Part shown: in pieces, positions 36,737-44,923 of the stretch
How the letters are laid out: every line of letters starts with the position of its first letter
Numbering within the stretch: the stretch's first letter is position 1
Assembly: GCF_018304965.1 (NCBI RefSeq)
Contig: NZ_JAGQED010000016.1
Span: 30,808 to 94,807, forward strand
From: Collimonas antrihumi
GTDB lineage: Bacteria > Pseudomonadota > Gammaproteobacteria > Burkholderiales > Burkholderiaceae_D
Direction: 5' to 3'
DNA length: 64,000 nt
The notes under the pieces: model-generated
The model's database searches: none
What the model saw: the letters and a program-made list of their open reading frames with translations, nothing else
What the model was told of the DNA's origin: nothing
Translations under genes and position numbers: made by a program

Positions 36737-36788
36737 ATCGACATATTCGACAAATCCAACATATATATCGACATGCATATCGACATAC
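36737..36788. repeat. Degenerate ATATCGACAT tandem repeat
   Basis: ATCGACAT, ATTCGACAA and two adjacent 12-base units ATATCGACATGC (36765-36776) and ATATCGACATAC (36777-36788) lie in the divergent yqaA/ilvA gap, about 45-100 bases from the yqaA start. Could be a regulator array or slippage product. Confidence 0.6.
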
Positions 36789-36961
36789 GTTGTTGTTGAT
36801 AATCTTTATTACGCTGCAGCCGACAAAACCTGGTGACGATTAAAAGCCGTCCATTATAATGATCCGCTGTTCCTTCCGGCCTGATCCTGTTGCCGACCAC
36901 GCTTCTGCCTGATTTCCAACCATGCCGCCAGCGCGCTCGACAGCCACAATTTGACAACAAC

Positions 36962-38488
36962 ATGACCACAGACTATTTGCAGAAAATCCTCACCGCCCGC
37001 GTCTACGATGTCGCGGTCGAATCCCCACTTGAATTTGCGCCGACCCTGTCGCAACGCATTGGCAACCCGATTTATTTCAAGCGTGAAGATGTGCAAAGCG
37101 TGTTCAGTTTCAAGTTGCGCGGCGCCTACAACAAGATGGCCAGCCTGACCCCGGCCCAGCTCAAGCGCGGCGTGATTTGCGCTTCCGCAGGCAACCATGC
37201 GCAAGGGCTGGCGCTGTCGGCGGCCAAGCTCGGCTGCCGCGCCGTGATCGTGATGCCGACCACCACGCCGCAGGTCAAGGTCGATGCGGTCCGGGCGCGC
37301 GGCGGCGAAGTCGTGCTGTTCGGTGACTCTTATACCGATGCCTACAACCATGCGCTGACGCTGGAAAAGAAACTCAAGCTGACGTTCGTGCATCCGTTCG
37401 ACGATCCGCATGTGATCGCCGGCCAGGGCACCATCGGCATGGAAATCCTGCGCCAGCATGCCGGGCCTATCCATGCGATTTTCGTGCCGATCGGCGGCGG
37501 TGGCCTGATTGCCGGTGTCGCCGCCTATGTCAAAGCGGTACGGCCCGAGATCAAGATCATCGGCGTGCAAACTACCGATTCCGACGCCATGGCGCGCAGC
37601 CTGAAGGCCGGCCGCCGCGTCACGCTGCCGGATGTCGGCCTGTTTGCCGATGGCACCGCAGTCAAGCTGGTGGGCGAAGAAACTTTCCGCCTGGCGCGCA
37701 TGTATGTGGATGAAGTGATCCTGGTCGATACGGATGCGGTTTGCACCGCCATCAAAGATGTTTTCCAGGATACGCGCAGCATTCTGGAGCCATCCGGAGC
37801 GCTGGCGGTGGCTGGCGCCAAAGCCTATGTCGAACGCGCCAAAGGTACCCGCAAGCCGATCAAGGACCAGACCCTGATCACCATTGCGTCCGGCGCCAAC
37901 ATGAATTTCGACCGTTTGCGTTTCGTCGCCGAAATGGCCGATATCGGCCAGTTGCGCGAAGCCGTGTATGCCGTCACCATTCCCGAAGAGCACGGCAGCT
38001 TCCGCCGTTTCTGCGAACAGGTCGGGCCGCGCAATGTGACCGAGTTCAACTATCGCATCAGCGATGAAAAAATCGCCCACGTGTTTGTCGGCGTCCAGAC
38101 TTCGAGCGGTGAAGAAGCCAGCCTGATCGCCAAGAATTTCGAGAAGCACGGTTTCAGCACGCTCGACCTGACCCATGACGAGCTGGCCAAGGTCCATGTG
38201 CGGCATCTGGTGGGCGGCAAAAGCCCGTTGGCTAACAACGAATTGCTGTACCGCTTTGAATTCCCGGAGCGTCCGGGTGCGCTGATGCGCTTTTTGAATT
38301 CGATGGCGCCGGACTGGAATATCAGCCTGTTCCACTATCGCAGCCAGGGCGGCGACGTCGGCCGCATCCTGGTCGGACTGCAAGTGCCGAAAAAGGAAAT
38401 GAAAGCTTTCCGCGGATTCCTGGCTGGCCTGGGCTACCGCTATTGGGATGAAAGCAGCAATCCGGTCTATAAATTGTTTCTTGGCTAA
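36962..38488 (+). CDS. ilvA: Threonine ammonia-lyase, biosynthetic
   Basis: The start is ATG 36962 (MTTDYLQKILTARVYDVAVE); the frame is open earlier, but without family content. 508 residues. PLP lysine sits in SFKLRGAYNKM (about residue 50), the glycine loop is IGGGGLIAGVAAYVK, and two C-terminal ACT-like regulatory domains (about 330-508, ending YWDESSNPVYKLFLG) mark the allosteric, isoleucine-inhibited biosynthetic form. It deaminates threonine to 2-oxobutanoate, the first step to isoleucine. Confidence 0.97.
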   Translation: MTTDYLQKILTARVYDVAVESPLEFAPTLSQRIGNPIYFKREDVQSVFSFKLRGAYNKMASLTPAQLKRGVICASAGNHAQGLALSAAKLGCRAVIVMPTTTPQVKVDAVRARGGEVVLFGDSYTDAYNHALTLEKKLKLTFVHPFDDPHVIAGQGTIGMEILRQHAGPIHAIFVPIGGGGLIAGVAAYVKAVRPEIKIIGVQTTDSDAMARSLKAGRRVTLPDVGLFADGTAVKLVGEETFRLARMYVDEVILVDTDAVCTAIKDVFQDTRSILEPSGALAVAGAKAYVERAKGTRKPIKDQTLITIASGANMNFDRLRFVAEMADIGQLREAVYAVTIPEEHGSFRRFCEQVGPRNVTEFNYRISDEKIAHVFVGVQTSSGEEASLIAKNFEKHGFSTLDLTHDELAKVHVRHLVGGKSPLANNELLYRFEFPERPGALMRFLNSMAPDWNISLFHYRSQGGDVGRILVGLQVPKKEMKAFRGFLAGLGYRYWDESSNPVYKLFLG

Positions 38489-38510
38489 AGTTATCAACGT
38501 CGTCGACTTC

Positions 38511-38535
38511 GCTTGCGGTGACTGCCGCCGCAAGC
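38511..38535 (+). terminator. Hairpin after ilvA
   Basis: GCTTGCGG (38511-38518) and CCGCAAGC (38528-38535) form a perfect 8-bp stem 22 bases after the ilvA stop. There is no T-run, so any termination would need Rho. Confidence 0.35.
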
Positions 38536-38653
38536 AGGTTCCACCCTGGAATCGGCCTCGAAACACACTTTGATACATCGCATTTAAGGAGTGACATCAG
38601 GCCCGTGGTGCTTTTCTGGCAAAATACTGCTTTATCAAGCATAAGCAAAAGCC

Positions 38654-39493
38654 ATGACCACCTCGAATACGCCCGACGCTTCGCCGCTGGGCAAACCCGC
38701 CGCCTACCAGACACAATACCAGCCATCGCTACTGTTTCCGATTGCTCGCCTGGGCAAGCGGGAAGAAATCGGCATTAGCGGCACGCTGCCGTTTTTCGGC
38801 GTCGATATCTGGAATGCCTACGAGGTATCCTGGCTCAATTTGCGCGGCAAGCCGCAGGTTGCCATCGCCACTTTCACGGTGCCGGCGGATTCACCTAACA
38901 TCGTCGAATCGAAATCATTCAAGCTGTACCTGAATTCCTTCAACCAGACCAAGCTGGCCGATACCGATGCGTTGTTGCAGCTATTGCGCACAGACCTGTC
39001 GGCCGGTTTCGGCGCGCCGGCACATGTCAGCCTGACAACTGCAGATGCCTTCTCCGGACTCAAGCTGCAAGAGCCGCAGGGCTTGTTGCTGGACCGGCTG
39101 GATATCGAAGTAAGCGAGTACCAGCCGAATCCGTCGCTATTGAAAAGCGATCCGAACCAGGTTGTTGTAGAAGAAACTTTCATATCCCATTTGCTGAAAT
39201 CGAATTGCCTGGTCACCGGACAGCCGGACTGGGGCAGCGTGCAGATCCATTATGTCGGCGCCGCCATCGATCAGGAGAGCTTGCTCAAGTACCTGATCAG
39301 CTTCCGCGACCATAACGAATTCCACGAACAATGCGTCGAACGCATATTTATGGACCTGATGCGCAACTGTTCGCCTCAAAAGTTGTCTGTATACGCGCGC
39401 TATACCCGGCGCGGTGGTCTCGATATCAATCCATGGCGCAGCAATTTCTCCACTTCGCAGCCACCGTTGAATTGGCGCCAGGCAAGGCAATAA
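38654..39493 (+). CDS. queF: NADPH-dependent 7-cyano-7-deazaguanine reductase
   Basis: 279 residues, the long two-domain (YqfE/E. coli) QueF type. The catalytic Cys lies in [20 protein letters not shown] and the partner Asp follows in PDW; the [15 protein letters not shown] block is also conserved. It reduces preQ0 to preQ1 in queuosine synthesis. No preQ1 riboswitch is evident in the 165 bases upstream. Confidence 0.96.
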   Translation: MTTSNTPDASPLGKPAAYQTQYQPSLLFPIARLGKREEIGISGTLPFFGVDIWNAYEVSWLNLRGKPQVAIATFTVPADSPNIVESKSFKLYLNSFNQTKLADTDALLQLLRTDLSAGFGAPAHVSLTTADAFSGLKLQEPQGLLLDRLDIEVSEYQPNPSLLKSDPNQVVVEETFISHLLKSNCLVTGQPDWGSVQIHYVGAAIDQESLLKYLISFRDHNEFHEQCVERIFMDLMRNCSPQKLSVYARYTRRGGLDINPWRSNFSTSQPPLNWRQARQ

Positions 39494-39543
39494 TTAACAG
39501 TTCGCCACAAATCGTGGCAAAAAGACAGCATTTAAATAGCTGA

Positions 39544-39630
39544 ATGACAATTTTTTGGTCAGGAATATTGACGCTCAAAGGATCGGCGTCTACCTTACGA
39601 CCTCGCTGCAAAGGATTTTTTTCCATATGA
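39544..39630 (+). CDS. Possible 28-residue upstream ORF of pagP
   Basis: ATG 39544 opens a frame (MTIFWSGILTLKGS...) whose TGA at 39628-39630 overlaps the pagP ATG as ATGA. Its first 13 bases, ATGACAATTTTTT, are repeated exactly at the pagP start (39627-39639). No ribosome binding site is seen, so this may be only a duplicated start region. Confidence 0.2.
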   Translation: MTIFWSGILTLKGSASTLRPRCKGFFSI

Positions 39631-40238
39631 CAATTTTTTCTCGTTTTACCGCTCTCAAACGCACCGCTTTGCTCTCCTGCATGGCCGCACTTGTCGCCGT
39701 AGGCACTCCGGCCCAGGCTCAGGAAACCCCGGACACCACCGGCTGGTTCAGCAAAACTCTCTCACAGACCAAAAACCGGCTCGACAATATTGTCGAAAAC
39801 GGCGACATGGAAGTGTATCTGTCAGGTTACGCCTATCATGGCCGTCACACCTATACACAAGAGCGCATCGAGGAATTGAATGAAAAGGCCTGGGGCCTGG
39901 GTGGCGGGCGCACCATCCGCAATGAATACGGCAATGATGAATCCCTGTACCTGCTTGCGATCCGCGATTCCCATTACAAGCCGCAGGTCATGGCTGGTTA
40001 TGCCTATGAATGGATCTGGAATGTGCCCAAGACACCGGTCGAAGTCGGCGCCGGCTATACCGCCATGTTGATGAGCCGGCAGGATTATTTCGGCGGCTTT
40101 CCGTTTCCGATTGCCTTGCCAGTCGTGTCGCTGGGCGTCAAAGGCGCCAAGTTGATGGGATCCTATGTGCCCCGCCTGTCGCAGAATAAGGGTAATGGCG
40201 ACGTCTGGCTGATATTTGCGCGCTTTGAAGTTAAGTAA
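39627..40238 (+). CDS. pagP: Lipid A palmitoyltransferase PagP
   Basis: The start is ATG 39627 (MTIFSRFTALKR), with AAGGA about 11 bases upstream. 203 residues with a signal peptide (cleavage near AQAQE, about residue 33) and an eight-stranded outer-membrane barrel. The active-site His lies in YAYHGRHTY and the Asp-Ser pair in IRDSHYKPQ, as in E. coli PagP. It moves palmitate from phospholipid to lipid A, giving resistance to cationic peptides. It lies between queF and ptsN; control by a two-component system cannot be read from the sequence. Confidence 0.93.
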   Translation: MTIFSRFTALKRTALLSCMAALVAVGTPAQAQETPDTTGWFSKTLSQTKNRLDNIVENGDMEVYLSGYAYHGRHTYTQERIEELNEKAWGLGGGRTIRNEYGNDESLYLLAIRDSHYKPQVMAGYAYEWIWNVPKTPVEVGAGYTAMLMSRQDYFGGFPFPIALPVVSLGVKGAKLMGSYVPRLSQNKGNGDVWLIFARFEVK

Positions 40239-40240
40239 AA

Positions 40241-40277
40241 ACTCAGGTCATCGAGCTAAGACGATGACCTCAAGTTG
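40241..40277 (+). terminator. Hairpin just after pagP
   Basis: AGGTCATCG (40245-40253) pairs with CGATGACCT (40262-40270), extended by ACT/AGT outer pairs. It begins two bases after the pagP stop. No T-run follows. Confidence 0.5.
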
Positions 40278-40300
40278 ATGTTGTTGATTGGAATCAAGTC

Positions 40301-40306
40301 TATAAT
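40301..40306 (+). promoter_or_regulatory. Consensus -10 box upstream of a structured region
   Basis: TATAAT at 40301-40306 is a perfect -10 hexamer. No good -35 is present at 17 bases (ATGTTG). A start about seven bases later would fall at the beginning of the long inverted repeat at 40312. Confidence 0.4.
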
Positions 40307-40311
40307 CCTAG

Positions 40312-40410
40312 ATGGGCGCCATTGATGAGGCTCAGAGGTTCTGAGGCGCATCAATGGACGCCATAGCAAGGGACGCAAAAGCAGAACCTAATAGCACCGT
40401 AGCCTGAGTT
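40312..40410 (+). other. Candidate structured RNA upstream of ptsN
   Basis: ATGGGCGCCATTGATG (40312-40327) is complementary to CATCAATGGACGCCAT (40349-40364) at 13 of 16 positions, and CTCAGA/TCTGAG form a second stem inside it. A competing fold pairs GGTTCTG (40337-40343) with CAGAACC (40382-40388). The stretch GGGACGCAAAAGC (40370-40382) recalls the 3' core of class I cyclic-di-GMP riboswitches, but the matching 5' core (CAGGGCAAACC) is not seen. It lies in the 371-base gap before ptsN. Confidence 0.35.
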
Positions 40411-40529
40411 ATGCTGACTTGGGCCAAAATCGGGGGAGACGTTGCAATAACAGCTACAATTGCATTGTTGCGATCAGTAGCCCCAGGGATTGGCCTGTTT
40501 TCGATATGCTGCGGCAGTTTTAGTGGTGG

Positions 40530-40577
40530 CTTGAATGGTTACTTGAATGCCGACCTGAACACTGACTTAGACACAAC
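40530..40577. repeat. Four 12-bp tandem units before ptsN
   Basis: CTTGAATGGTTA, CTTGAATGCCGA, CCTGAACACTGA and CTTAGACACAAC run in exact 12-base register. They would encode the tetrapeptide repeats LNGY/LNAD/LNTD/LDTT of a possible 68-residue frame (40411-40617) that has no ribosome binding site. Confidence 0.7.
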
Positions 40578-40609
40578 CACCAGTATTGTGCCGCATACCA
40601 ATTTGTATT

Positions 40610-41086
40610 ATGACTAATCTTGCAAAAATCCTGCCCGCACAAAATGTGGCGCTGGATCTGGAAGTCTCCAGTAAAAAACGCGCCTTCGAACAAGCCGGTT
40701 TACTCTTCGAAAACAATTGCGGGATTGCCCGCTCTACCGTCTCCGACAACTTGTTTGCGCGTGAACGTCTAGGTTCTACCGGCCTTGGCCATGGCGTCGC
40801 CGTGCCGCACGGCCGCGTCAAGGGATTGAAAGCGCCGCTGGCCGCCTTTGTGCGCCTGGCCGAACCGATTCCCTTCGAATCACCGGACGGCGAACCGGTC
40901 AGCCTGCTGGTGTTTTTGCTGATTCCGGACAACGTCACCCAGCAACATCTGGAAATCCTCTCGGAAATCGCCGAAATGTTTTCCAGCGATGCCTTCCGCA
41001 CCATTCTGGCCAGCGATCCCGATCCGGCCTCGGTGCACGCCCATATCGTCGCCTGGCAGCCCATGGGCACCGAAAATGCGACATAA
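40610..41086 (+). CDS. ptsN: PTS IIA-like nitrogen regulatory protein PtsN
   Basis: 158 residues from ATG 40610 (MTNLAKILPAQNVALDLEVS). The phosphorylated His lies in GHGVAVPHGRV (about residue 66). It receives phosphate from NPr in the nitrogen PTS and modulates potassium and nitrogen metabolism. It heads the usual ptsN-hprK-rapZ string, but rpoN and hpf, normally just upstream, are absent here and pagP takes their place. Confidence 0.94.
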   Translation: MTNLAKILPAQNVALDLEVSSKKRAFEQAGLLFENNCGIARSTVSDNLFARERLGSTGLGHGVAVPHGRVKGLKAPLAAFVRLAEPIPFESPDGEPVSLLVFLLIPDNVTQQHLEILSEIAEMFSSDAFRTILASDPDPASVHAHIVAWQPMGTENAT

Positions 41087-41122
41087 TTTGGCGTAAGAAC
41101 CTGTTGGTTCCAAGACAGCGCA

Positions 41123-41168
41123 AATCGTGCAATCGTGCAATTGTGCTTGGATCGCCCGCGGGCGATCC
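41123..41168. repeat. 8-bp triplet repeat and 20-bp perfect palindrome before hprK
   Basis: AATCGTGC, AATCGTGC and AATTGTGC lie head to tail (41123-41146). Two bases later, GGATCGCCCGCGGGCGATCC (41149-41168) is a perfect 20-base palindrome, 33 bases before the hprK ATG. The palindrome may end ptsN transcripts or bind a regulator. Confidence 0.75.
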
Positions 41169-41201
41169 TGCTTTGCCACCTAACCAAGTCAGACGCCAAC
41201 C

Positions 41202-42149
41202 ATGCCCGTTTCCACGCCCTTATCGATTCAGCAGCTGTATGACGAAAACCGCGAATCGTTGCAGTTAGGCTGGTTTGCCGGTTTCCCCGGCGGCGAACGC
41301 CTGATTTCCGGCGATGCTGCCTCGGCAGCCGACCAGGTCGGCCATCTGAACCTGATCCATCCGGGCCGGATCCAGGTCTTCGGCCACCAGGAAACCGAAT
41401 ACTATCAACGCCTCTCGGCCGCCTCGCGAGTCCATCAGACCGCTGAGCTGGTGGCCGGCGCACCACCCGCCTTCATCATCGCGCAAGGATTGGCGACGCC
41501 GCCGAACATTCTTGAAATCTGCGACGAAAAGAATATCCCGCTGTTTTCGACGCCGCTGCCGGCAGCGCAGGTAATCGATTACCTGCGGGTATACCTGTCG
41601 AAAAAGCTGGCGCAACGGATCACCATGCATGGCGTGTTCATGGACGTGCTGGGAGTTGGCGTGCTGATTACCGGCGAATCCGGCCTCGGCAAAAGCGAAC
41701 TGGGGCTGGAACTGATCTCGCGCAGCCACGGCCTGGTGGCCGACGATGCAGTAGAGTTTTCCCGCATTGCGCCGAACATGATCGAGGGACGCTGCCCGCA
41801 CCTGCTGCAAAATCTGCTGGAAGTACGCGGCCTGGGCCTGCTCGACATCAAGACCATCTTCGGCGAAACCGCGGTACGCCGGAAAATGCGCCTCAAGCTG
41901 ATCGTGCATCTGGTGCGGCGCGCCACCCTGGAAGAAAATTACGAGCGCTTGCCGCTCGATGCGCACACCCAGGAAGTACTGGGGCTGCCGATCCGCAAAG
42001 TCATTATCCCGGTCGCCGCCGGCCGCAATATCGCGGTGCTGCTGGAAGCCGCTGTGCGCAATACCATCCTGCAATTGCGCGGCATCGATACGCTCAAGGA
42101 TTTCATCGCCCGCCAGCGTATTGCGATGGATAGCGACAGCGATCTTTAA
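41202..42149 (+). CDS. hprK: HPr kinase/phosphorylase
   Basis: 315 residues. The Walker A loop is [10 protein letters not shown] (about 153-162), followed by the HprK signature [10 protein letters not shown] (about 205). The N-terminal half is the HprK N-domain. It phosphorylates or dephosphorylates HPr on serine; in proteobacteria lacking sugar PTS it sits with ptsN and rapZ, as here, and links carbon state to the regulatory PTS. It starts 115 bases after ptsN. Confidence 0.95.
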   Translation: MPVSTPLSIQQLYDENRESLQLGWFAGFPGGERLISGDAASAADQVGHLNLIHPGRIQVFGHQETEYYQRLSAASRVHQTAELVAGAPPAFIIAQGLATPPNILEICDEKNIPLFSTPLPAAQVIDYLRVYLSKKLAQRITMHGVFMDVLGVGVLITGESGLGKSELGLELISRSHGLVADDAVEFSRIAPNMIEGRCPHLLQNLLEVRGLGLLDIKTIFGETAVRRKMRLKLIVHLVRRATLEENYERLPLDAHTQEVLGLPIRKVIIPVAAGRNIAVLLEAAVRNTILQLRGIDTLKDFIARQRIAMDSDSDL

Positions 42150-42157
42150 GCTGTCGC

Positions 42158-42181
42158 GCGGGCACGATGTGCCCCCCTACG
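42158..42181. repeat. Degenerate dispersed palindromic element
   Basis: CGCGGGCACGATGTGCCCCCCTACG has stem GGGCAC (42160-42165)/GTGCCC (42169-42174) and the same right flank (CCCTACG) as the elements at 185 and 21651. It begins eight bases after the hprK stop. Confidence 0.55.
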
Positions 42182-42191
42182 TTCTCGATCG

Positions 42192-42239
42192 GCGTACTTA
42201 CGGTATCGCGTACTTACGGTATCGCGTACTTACGGTATC
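42192..42239. repeat. Three perfect 16-bp tandem repeats before rapZ
   Basis: GCGTACTTACGGTATC occurs three times in immediate succession without mismatch and ends eight bases before the rapZ ATG, displacing any ordinary ribosome binding site. Copy number could vary by slippage. Confidence 0.95.
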
Positions 42240-42247
42240 ATTACGCA

Positions 42248-43111
42248 ATGCGCATAATCCTAATCACCGGCATCTCCGGCTCCGGCAAATCAGTCGCTCT
42301 TCGCGTGCTTGAAGACGCCGGTTATTTTTGCGTCGACAATCTGCCGCCGACCTTGCTGCGGGATCTGGTCGTGACGCGCCAGCATGAGGGCGCGCAAATG
42401 CTGGCGGTGGCTACCGACGCTCGCAGCGCCGACTCGCTCACCGGCCTGGCGTCGGACATCCAGCAATTGAAAGCGGAAGGACACGACGTTAAAGTGTTCT
42501 TCCTGACAGCCCAGACCGAATCCCTGATCGCCCGCTTTTCCGAAACCCGCCGCAGCCATCCGTTATCGCACCGCCTGCTGCCGGGTCAGAATCCGGCCGA
42601 CCGCCTGACGTTGACCGAATGCATTTTGAATGAACGCGAGATGCTGGTCGAGATCGAGGGCATCGGCCATACGATAGATACCTCCGACGTCAGCGCCAAC
42701 CGGCTGCGCAGCTGGATCAAGGAACTGGTCGATACCGAACCGGCGCCGCTGACCTTGCTGTTCGAATCGTTTGCATTCAAGCGAGGGGTGCCGCTCGATG
42801 CCGACCTGGTGTTCGACGTGCGCATGCTGCCGAATCCTCATTACGACGCCAAGCTGCGTCCACTGACCGGGCGCGATCAGCCCGTCATCGCTTTCCTGGA
42901 AGACTTGCCGAAGGTAACCGACCTGCTCGGCGACATCCGCAACTTTGTCGAGAAGTGGCTGCCGGCGTTCAAGGACGACAATCGCAGCTACCTGACGGTG
43001 GCGATCGGTTGCACCGGCGGCCAGCATCGCTCGGTGTATATGGTTGAGCAACTGGCGCAATATTTCCAGGTTTCCGAACGTGTGGTGCGACGCCACCGCG
43101 AACTGGGCTAG
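42248..43111 (+). CDS. rapZ: RNase adapter protein RapZ
   Basis: 287 residues from ATG 42248 ([19 protein letters not shown]), which puts the Walker A loop GISGSGKS at residues 8-15 as in the family. The C-terminal domain holds [19 protein letters not shown], the family signature. RapZ binds nucleotides and small RNA and steers RNase E in enteric bacteria; the betaproteobacterial role is less clear. The ATG is preceded directly by a triplicate 16-bp repeat and lacks a clear ribosome binding site. Confidence 0.94.
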   Translation: MRIILITGISGSGKSVALRVLEDAGYFCVDNLPPTLLRDLVVTRQHEGAQMLAVATDARSADSLTGLASDIQQLKAEGHDVKVFFLTAQTESLIARFSETRRSHPLSHRLLPGQNPADRLTLTECILNEREMLVEIEGIGHTIDTSDVSANRLRSWIKELVDTEPAPLTLLFESFAFKRGVPLDADLVFDVRMLPNPHYDAKLRPLTGRDQPVIAFLEDLPKVTDLLGDIRNFVEKWLPAFKDDNRSYLTVAIGCTGGQHRSVYMVEQLAQYFQVSERVVRRHRELG

Positions 43112-43159
43112 ACGAACCGGCTTCCTGGTCCGTGGTTCCGCTCACATTCTTCTTTTATC

Positions 43160-43786
43160 ATGCCTGAAAATAATCACTGGACTCCGCTGTTCCCGCTCAA
43201 TACCGTACTGTTTCCCGGCGGCGTGCTGCCGCTCAAGGTATTTGAAACCCGTTACCTCGACATGTTGCGCGAATGCATGCGAACCGGGCAGCCATTCGGC
43301 GTGGTGCTGATCAAATCAGGGCAAGAGGTTGGCAAGGCGGCTGAACCTGAAAGCGTAGGCTGCCTGACCAGGATTACCGAGTGGGACATGCAGGATCTGG
43401 GCGTGATGATGTTGCGCACCGAAGGCAGCCAGCGGTTCCGGATTGTGCAGCAACGGGTGTTGCCCGACCAGCGCCTGGAAGCACAGATAACGCTGATCGA
43501 AGCCGACCAGGTAACGCGTCCCGATGAAATGCATCTGCAATGCGCCAGCACTTTGAAGCTGGTGATTGATGACATCGACAAGAAAGGCCGCGCCACGCAC
43601 GGCGCAAATTTCGCCAGCCCGTTTGCACTGCCGCTGCAATTCGACAATGCGGGCTGGGTCGCCAACCGCTGGTGCGAAATCCTGCCGATTCCTTTGAAAG
43701 CGCGCCAGAAACTGCTGGAACTGACGGACGGCCGCGAGCGGCTTGGCATAGTCCATCAGTATCTTCTGCAGCACAACATCATCTAG
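43160..43786 (+). CDS. LON substrate-binding-domain protein
   Basis: 208 residues of the Lon N-terminal-like (LAN) domain only: WTPLFPLNTVLFPGGVLPLKVFETRYLDM, then FGVVLIKSG and RFRIVQQ. No AAA or protease domain is present. Such stand-alone proteins are common but of unknown function. It ends nine bases before the convergent mutY stop. Confidence 0.9.
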   Translation: MPENNHWTPLFPLNTVLFPGGVLPLKVFETRYLDMLRECMRTGQPFGVVLIKSGQEVGKAAEPESVGCLTRITEWDMQDLGVMMLRTEGSQRFRIVQQRVLPDQRLEAQITLIEADQVTRPDEMHLQCASTLKLVIDDIDKKGRATHGANFASPFALPLQFDNAGWVANRWCEILPIPLKARQKLLELTDGRERLGIVHQYLLQHNII

Positions 43787-43795
43787 GCTTCCAGC

Positions 43796-44923
43796 TCAAG
43801 CGAACAAATCGGCTTCGCGAAAGACTTCCAGCAACAATTTCTTGACCGGGGCCGGCAGCGGCGCGTCTGCCAGCTTTTCAGCCGGATACCAAACGTAGTT
43901 GGCCTGGGCGACACCTTTCAGTCGTCGCTCAAGCGCAATCTGGAACGGCGATATCTGCAGTTTGAAATGCGTAAAGACATGGGTGAACGGTTGTAGCGGT
44001 TCGCATGATGCTACTGCGCCGAACGCTGCGGTGGCGCGACTTAACGTTGCCTCCAAATCCGCTCCTGGCGCAATTTCCGGCAGCGACAGCAAGCCGCCCC
44101 AGATACCGCTGTCGGGTCGCTGCTCCAGCAAAACCTGATGCTGATCGACGATCACCAGCATGCCGGTATGTTTTTCAGGAATGGCTTTTTTCGGTTTGGG
44201 CACCGGTAGTTGCCCAACCCGGTCGGTAGCCAGCGCGACGCAGCGCTGCGCCAGCGGACAAGTCGCACAGGATGGTTTGCTGCGCGTGCAAAGCGTCGCC
44301 CCCAGGTCCATCAAGCCCTGGGTATACGACTCCACACCTTGTTCTGGCAGCAAAGCCACGGCACGCCGCCACATCGCATCTTCAATCGGCTTGGCGCCAG
44401 GATAACCATCGATGCCGAACACTCTGGCGAACACGCGTTTGACGTTGCCATCCAAAATCGCGGCCTGCACACCATAAGAAAATGCCGCAATGGCAGCAGC
44501 TGTCGAACGACCGATGCCTGGCAGATCTTGCAGCAGTTCAGGATCACGCGGAAATATCCCGCCATGTTCGGCCACCACACGTTGCGCGCAGCGATGCAGA
44601 TTGCGCGCTCGCGTGTAATAACCCAGGCCGCTCCAATGGGCCATTACCGCCTCGCTTGGCGCTGCAGCCAGGGATTGCACATCCGGGAAGCTTGAAAGGA
44701 AACGCTGGTAGTACGGAATCACCGCGGCCACCTGCGTTTGCTGCAGCATGATTTCCGACAGCCAGACGCGATAGGCGTCACGCGTTTGCTGCCACGGCAA
44801 TGCATGGCGACCGTGTTGCTTCTGCCAGAGAATCACTGCAGCGGAAAAAGATGGATCTGCAAATGTCTGCGCATCTGCTGAGTCGATACTGCTGATACTG
44901 CTATTGGTAACTACACGTTTCAT
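43796..44923 (-). CDS. mutY: A/G-specific adenine glycosylase MutY
   Basis: 375 residues. The catalytic Glu lies in WLSEIMLQQTQ (about residue 57), the Asp in LDGNVKRV, the helix-hairpin-helix in LPGIGRSTAAAI, and the 4Fe-4S cluster in CTRSKPSCATCPLAQRC. A NUDIX-like C-terminal domain (about 240-375) recognises 8-oxoguanine. It removes A opposite 8-oxoG. The ATG directly abuts the stop of the dynamin-like gene; the first 25 or so residues are poorly conserved, so a later start is possible. With mutM it forms the GO repair system. Confidence 0.95.
   Translation of the reverse strand: MKRVVTNSSISSIDSADAQTFADPSFSAAVILWQKQHGRHALPWQQTRDAYRVWLSEIMLQQTQVAAVIPYYQRFLSSFPDVQSLAAAPSEAVMAHWSGLGYYTRARNLHRCAQRVVAEHGGIFPRDPELLQDLPGIGRSTAAAIAAFSYGVQAAILDGNVKRVFARVFGIDGYPGAKPIEDAMWRRAVALLPEQGVESYTQGLMDLGATLCTRSKPSCATCPLAQRCVALATDRVGQLPVPKPKKAIPEKHTGMLVIVDQHQVLLEQRPDSGIWGGLLSLPEIAPGADLEATLSRATAAFGAVASCEPLQPFTHVFTHFKLQISPFQIALERRLKGVAQANYVWYPAEKLADAPLPAPVKKLLLEVFREADLFA

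Noticed and set aside
36854..38578. A 574-residue minus-strand frame opposite ilvA
   Set aside because: Antisense shadow of a well-supported gene; no start signal and no family content.
38489..38653. A preQ1 riboswitch before queF
   Set aside because: No preQ1-I or -II type pseudoknot core was found; only a simple hairpin after ilvA is visible.
40312..40410. A class I cyclic-di-GMP riboswitch
   Set aside because: Only the GACGCAAA-like 3' core is present; the CAGGGCAAACC 5' core and GAAA tetraloop helix are not found, so only a candidate structured RNA is reported.
40411..40617. A 68-residue ORF overlapping ptsN
   Set aside because: No ribosome binding site; its repeats reflect a 12-bp DNA tandem array, and it overlaps a firm gene start.
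42192..42239. A short CRISPR array
   Set aside because: The 16-bp units are directly adjacent with no spacers and no cas genes are near.
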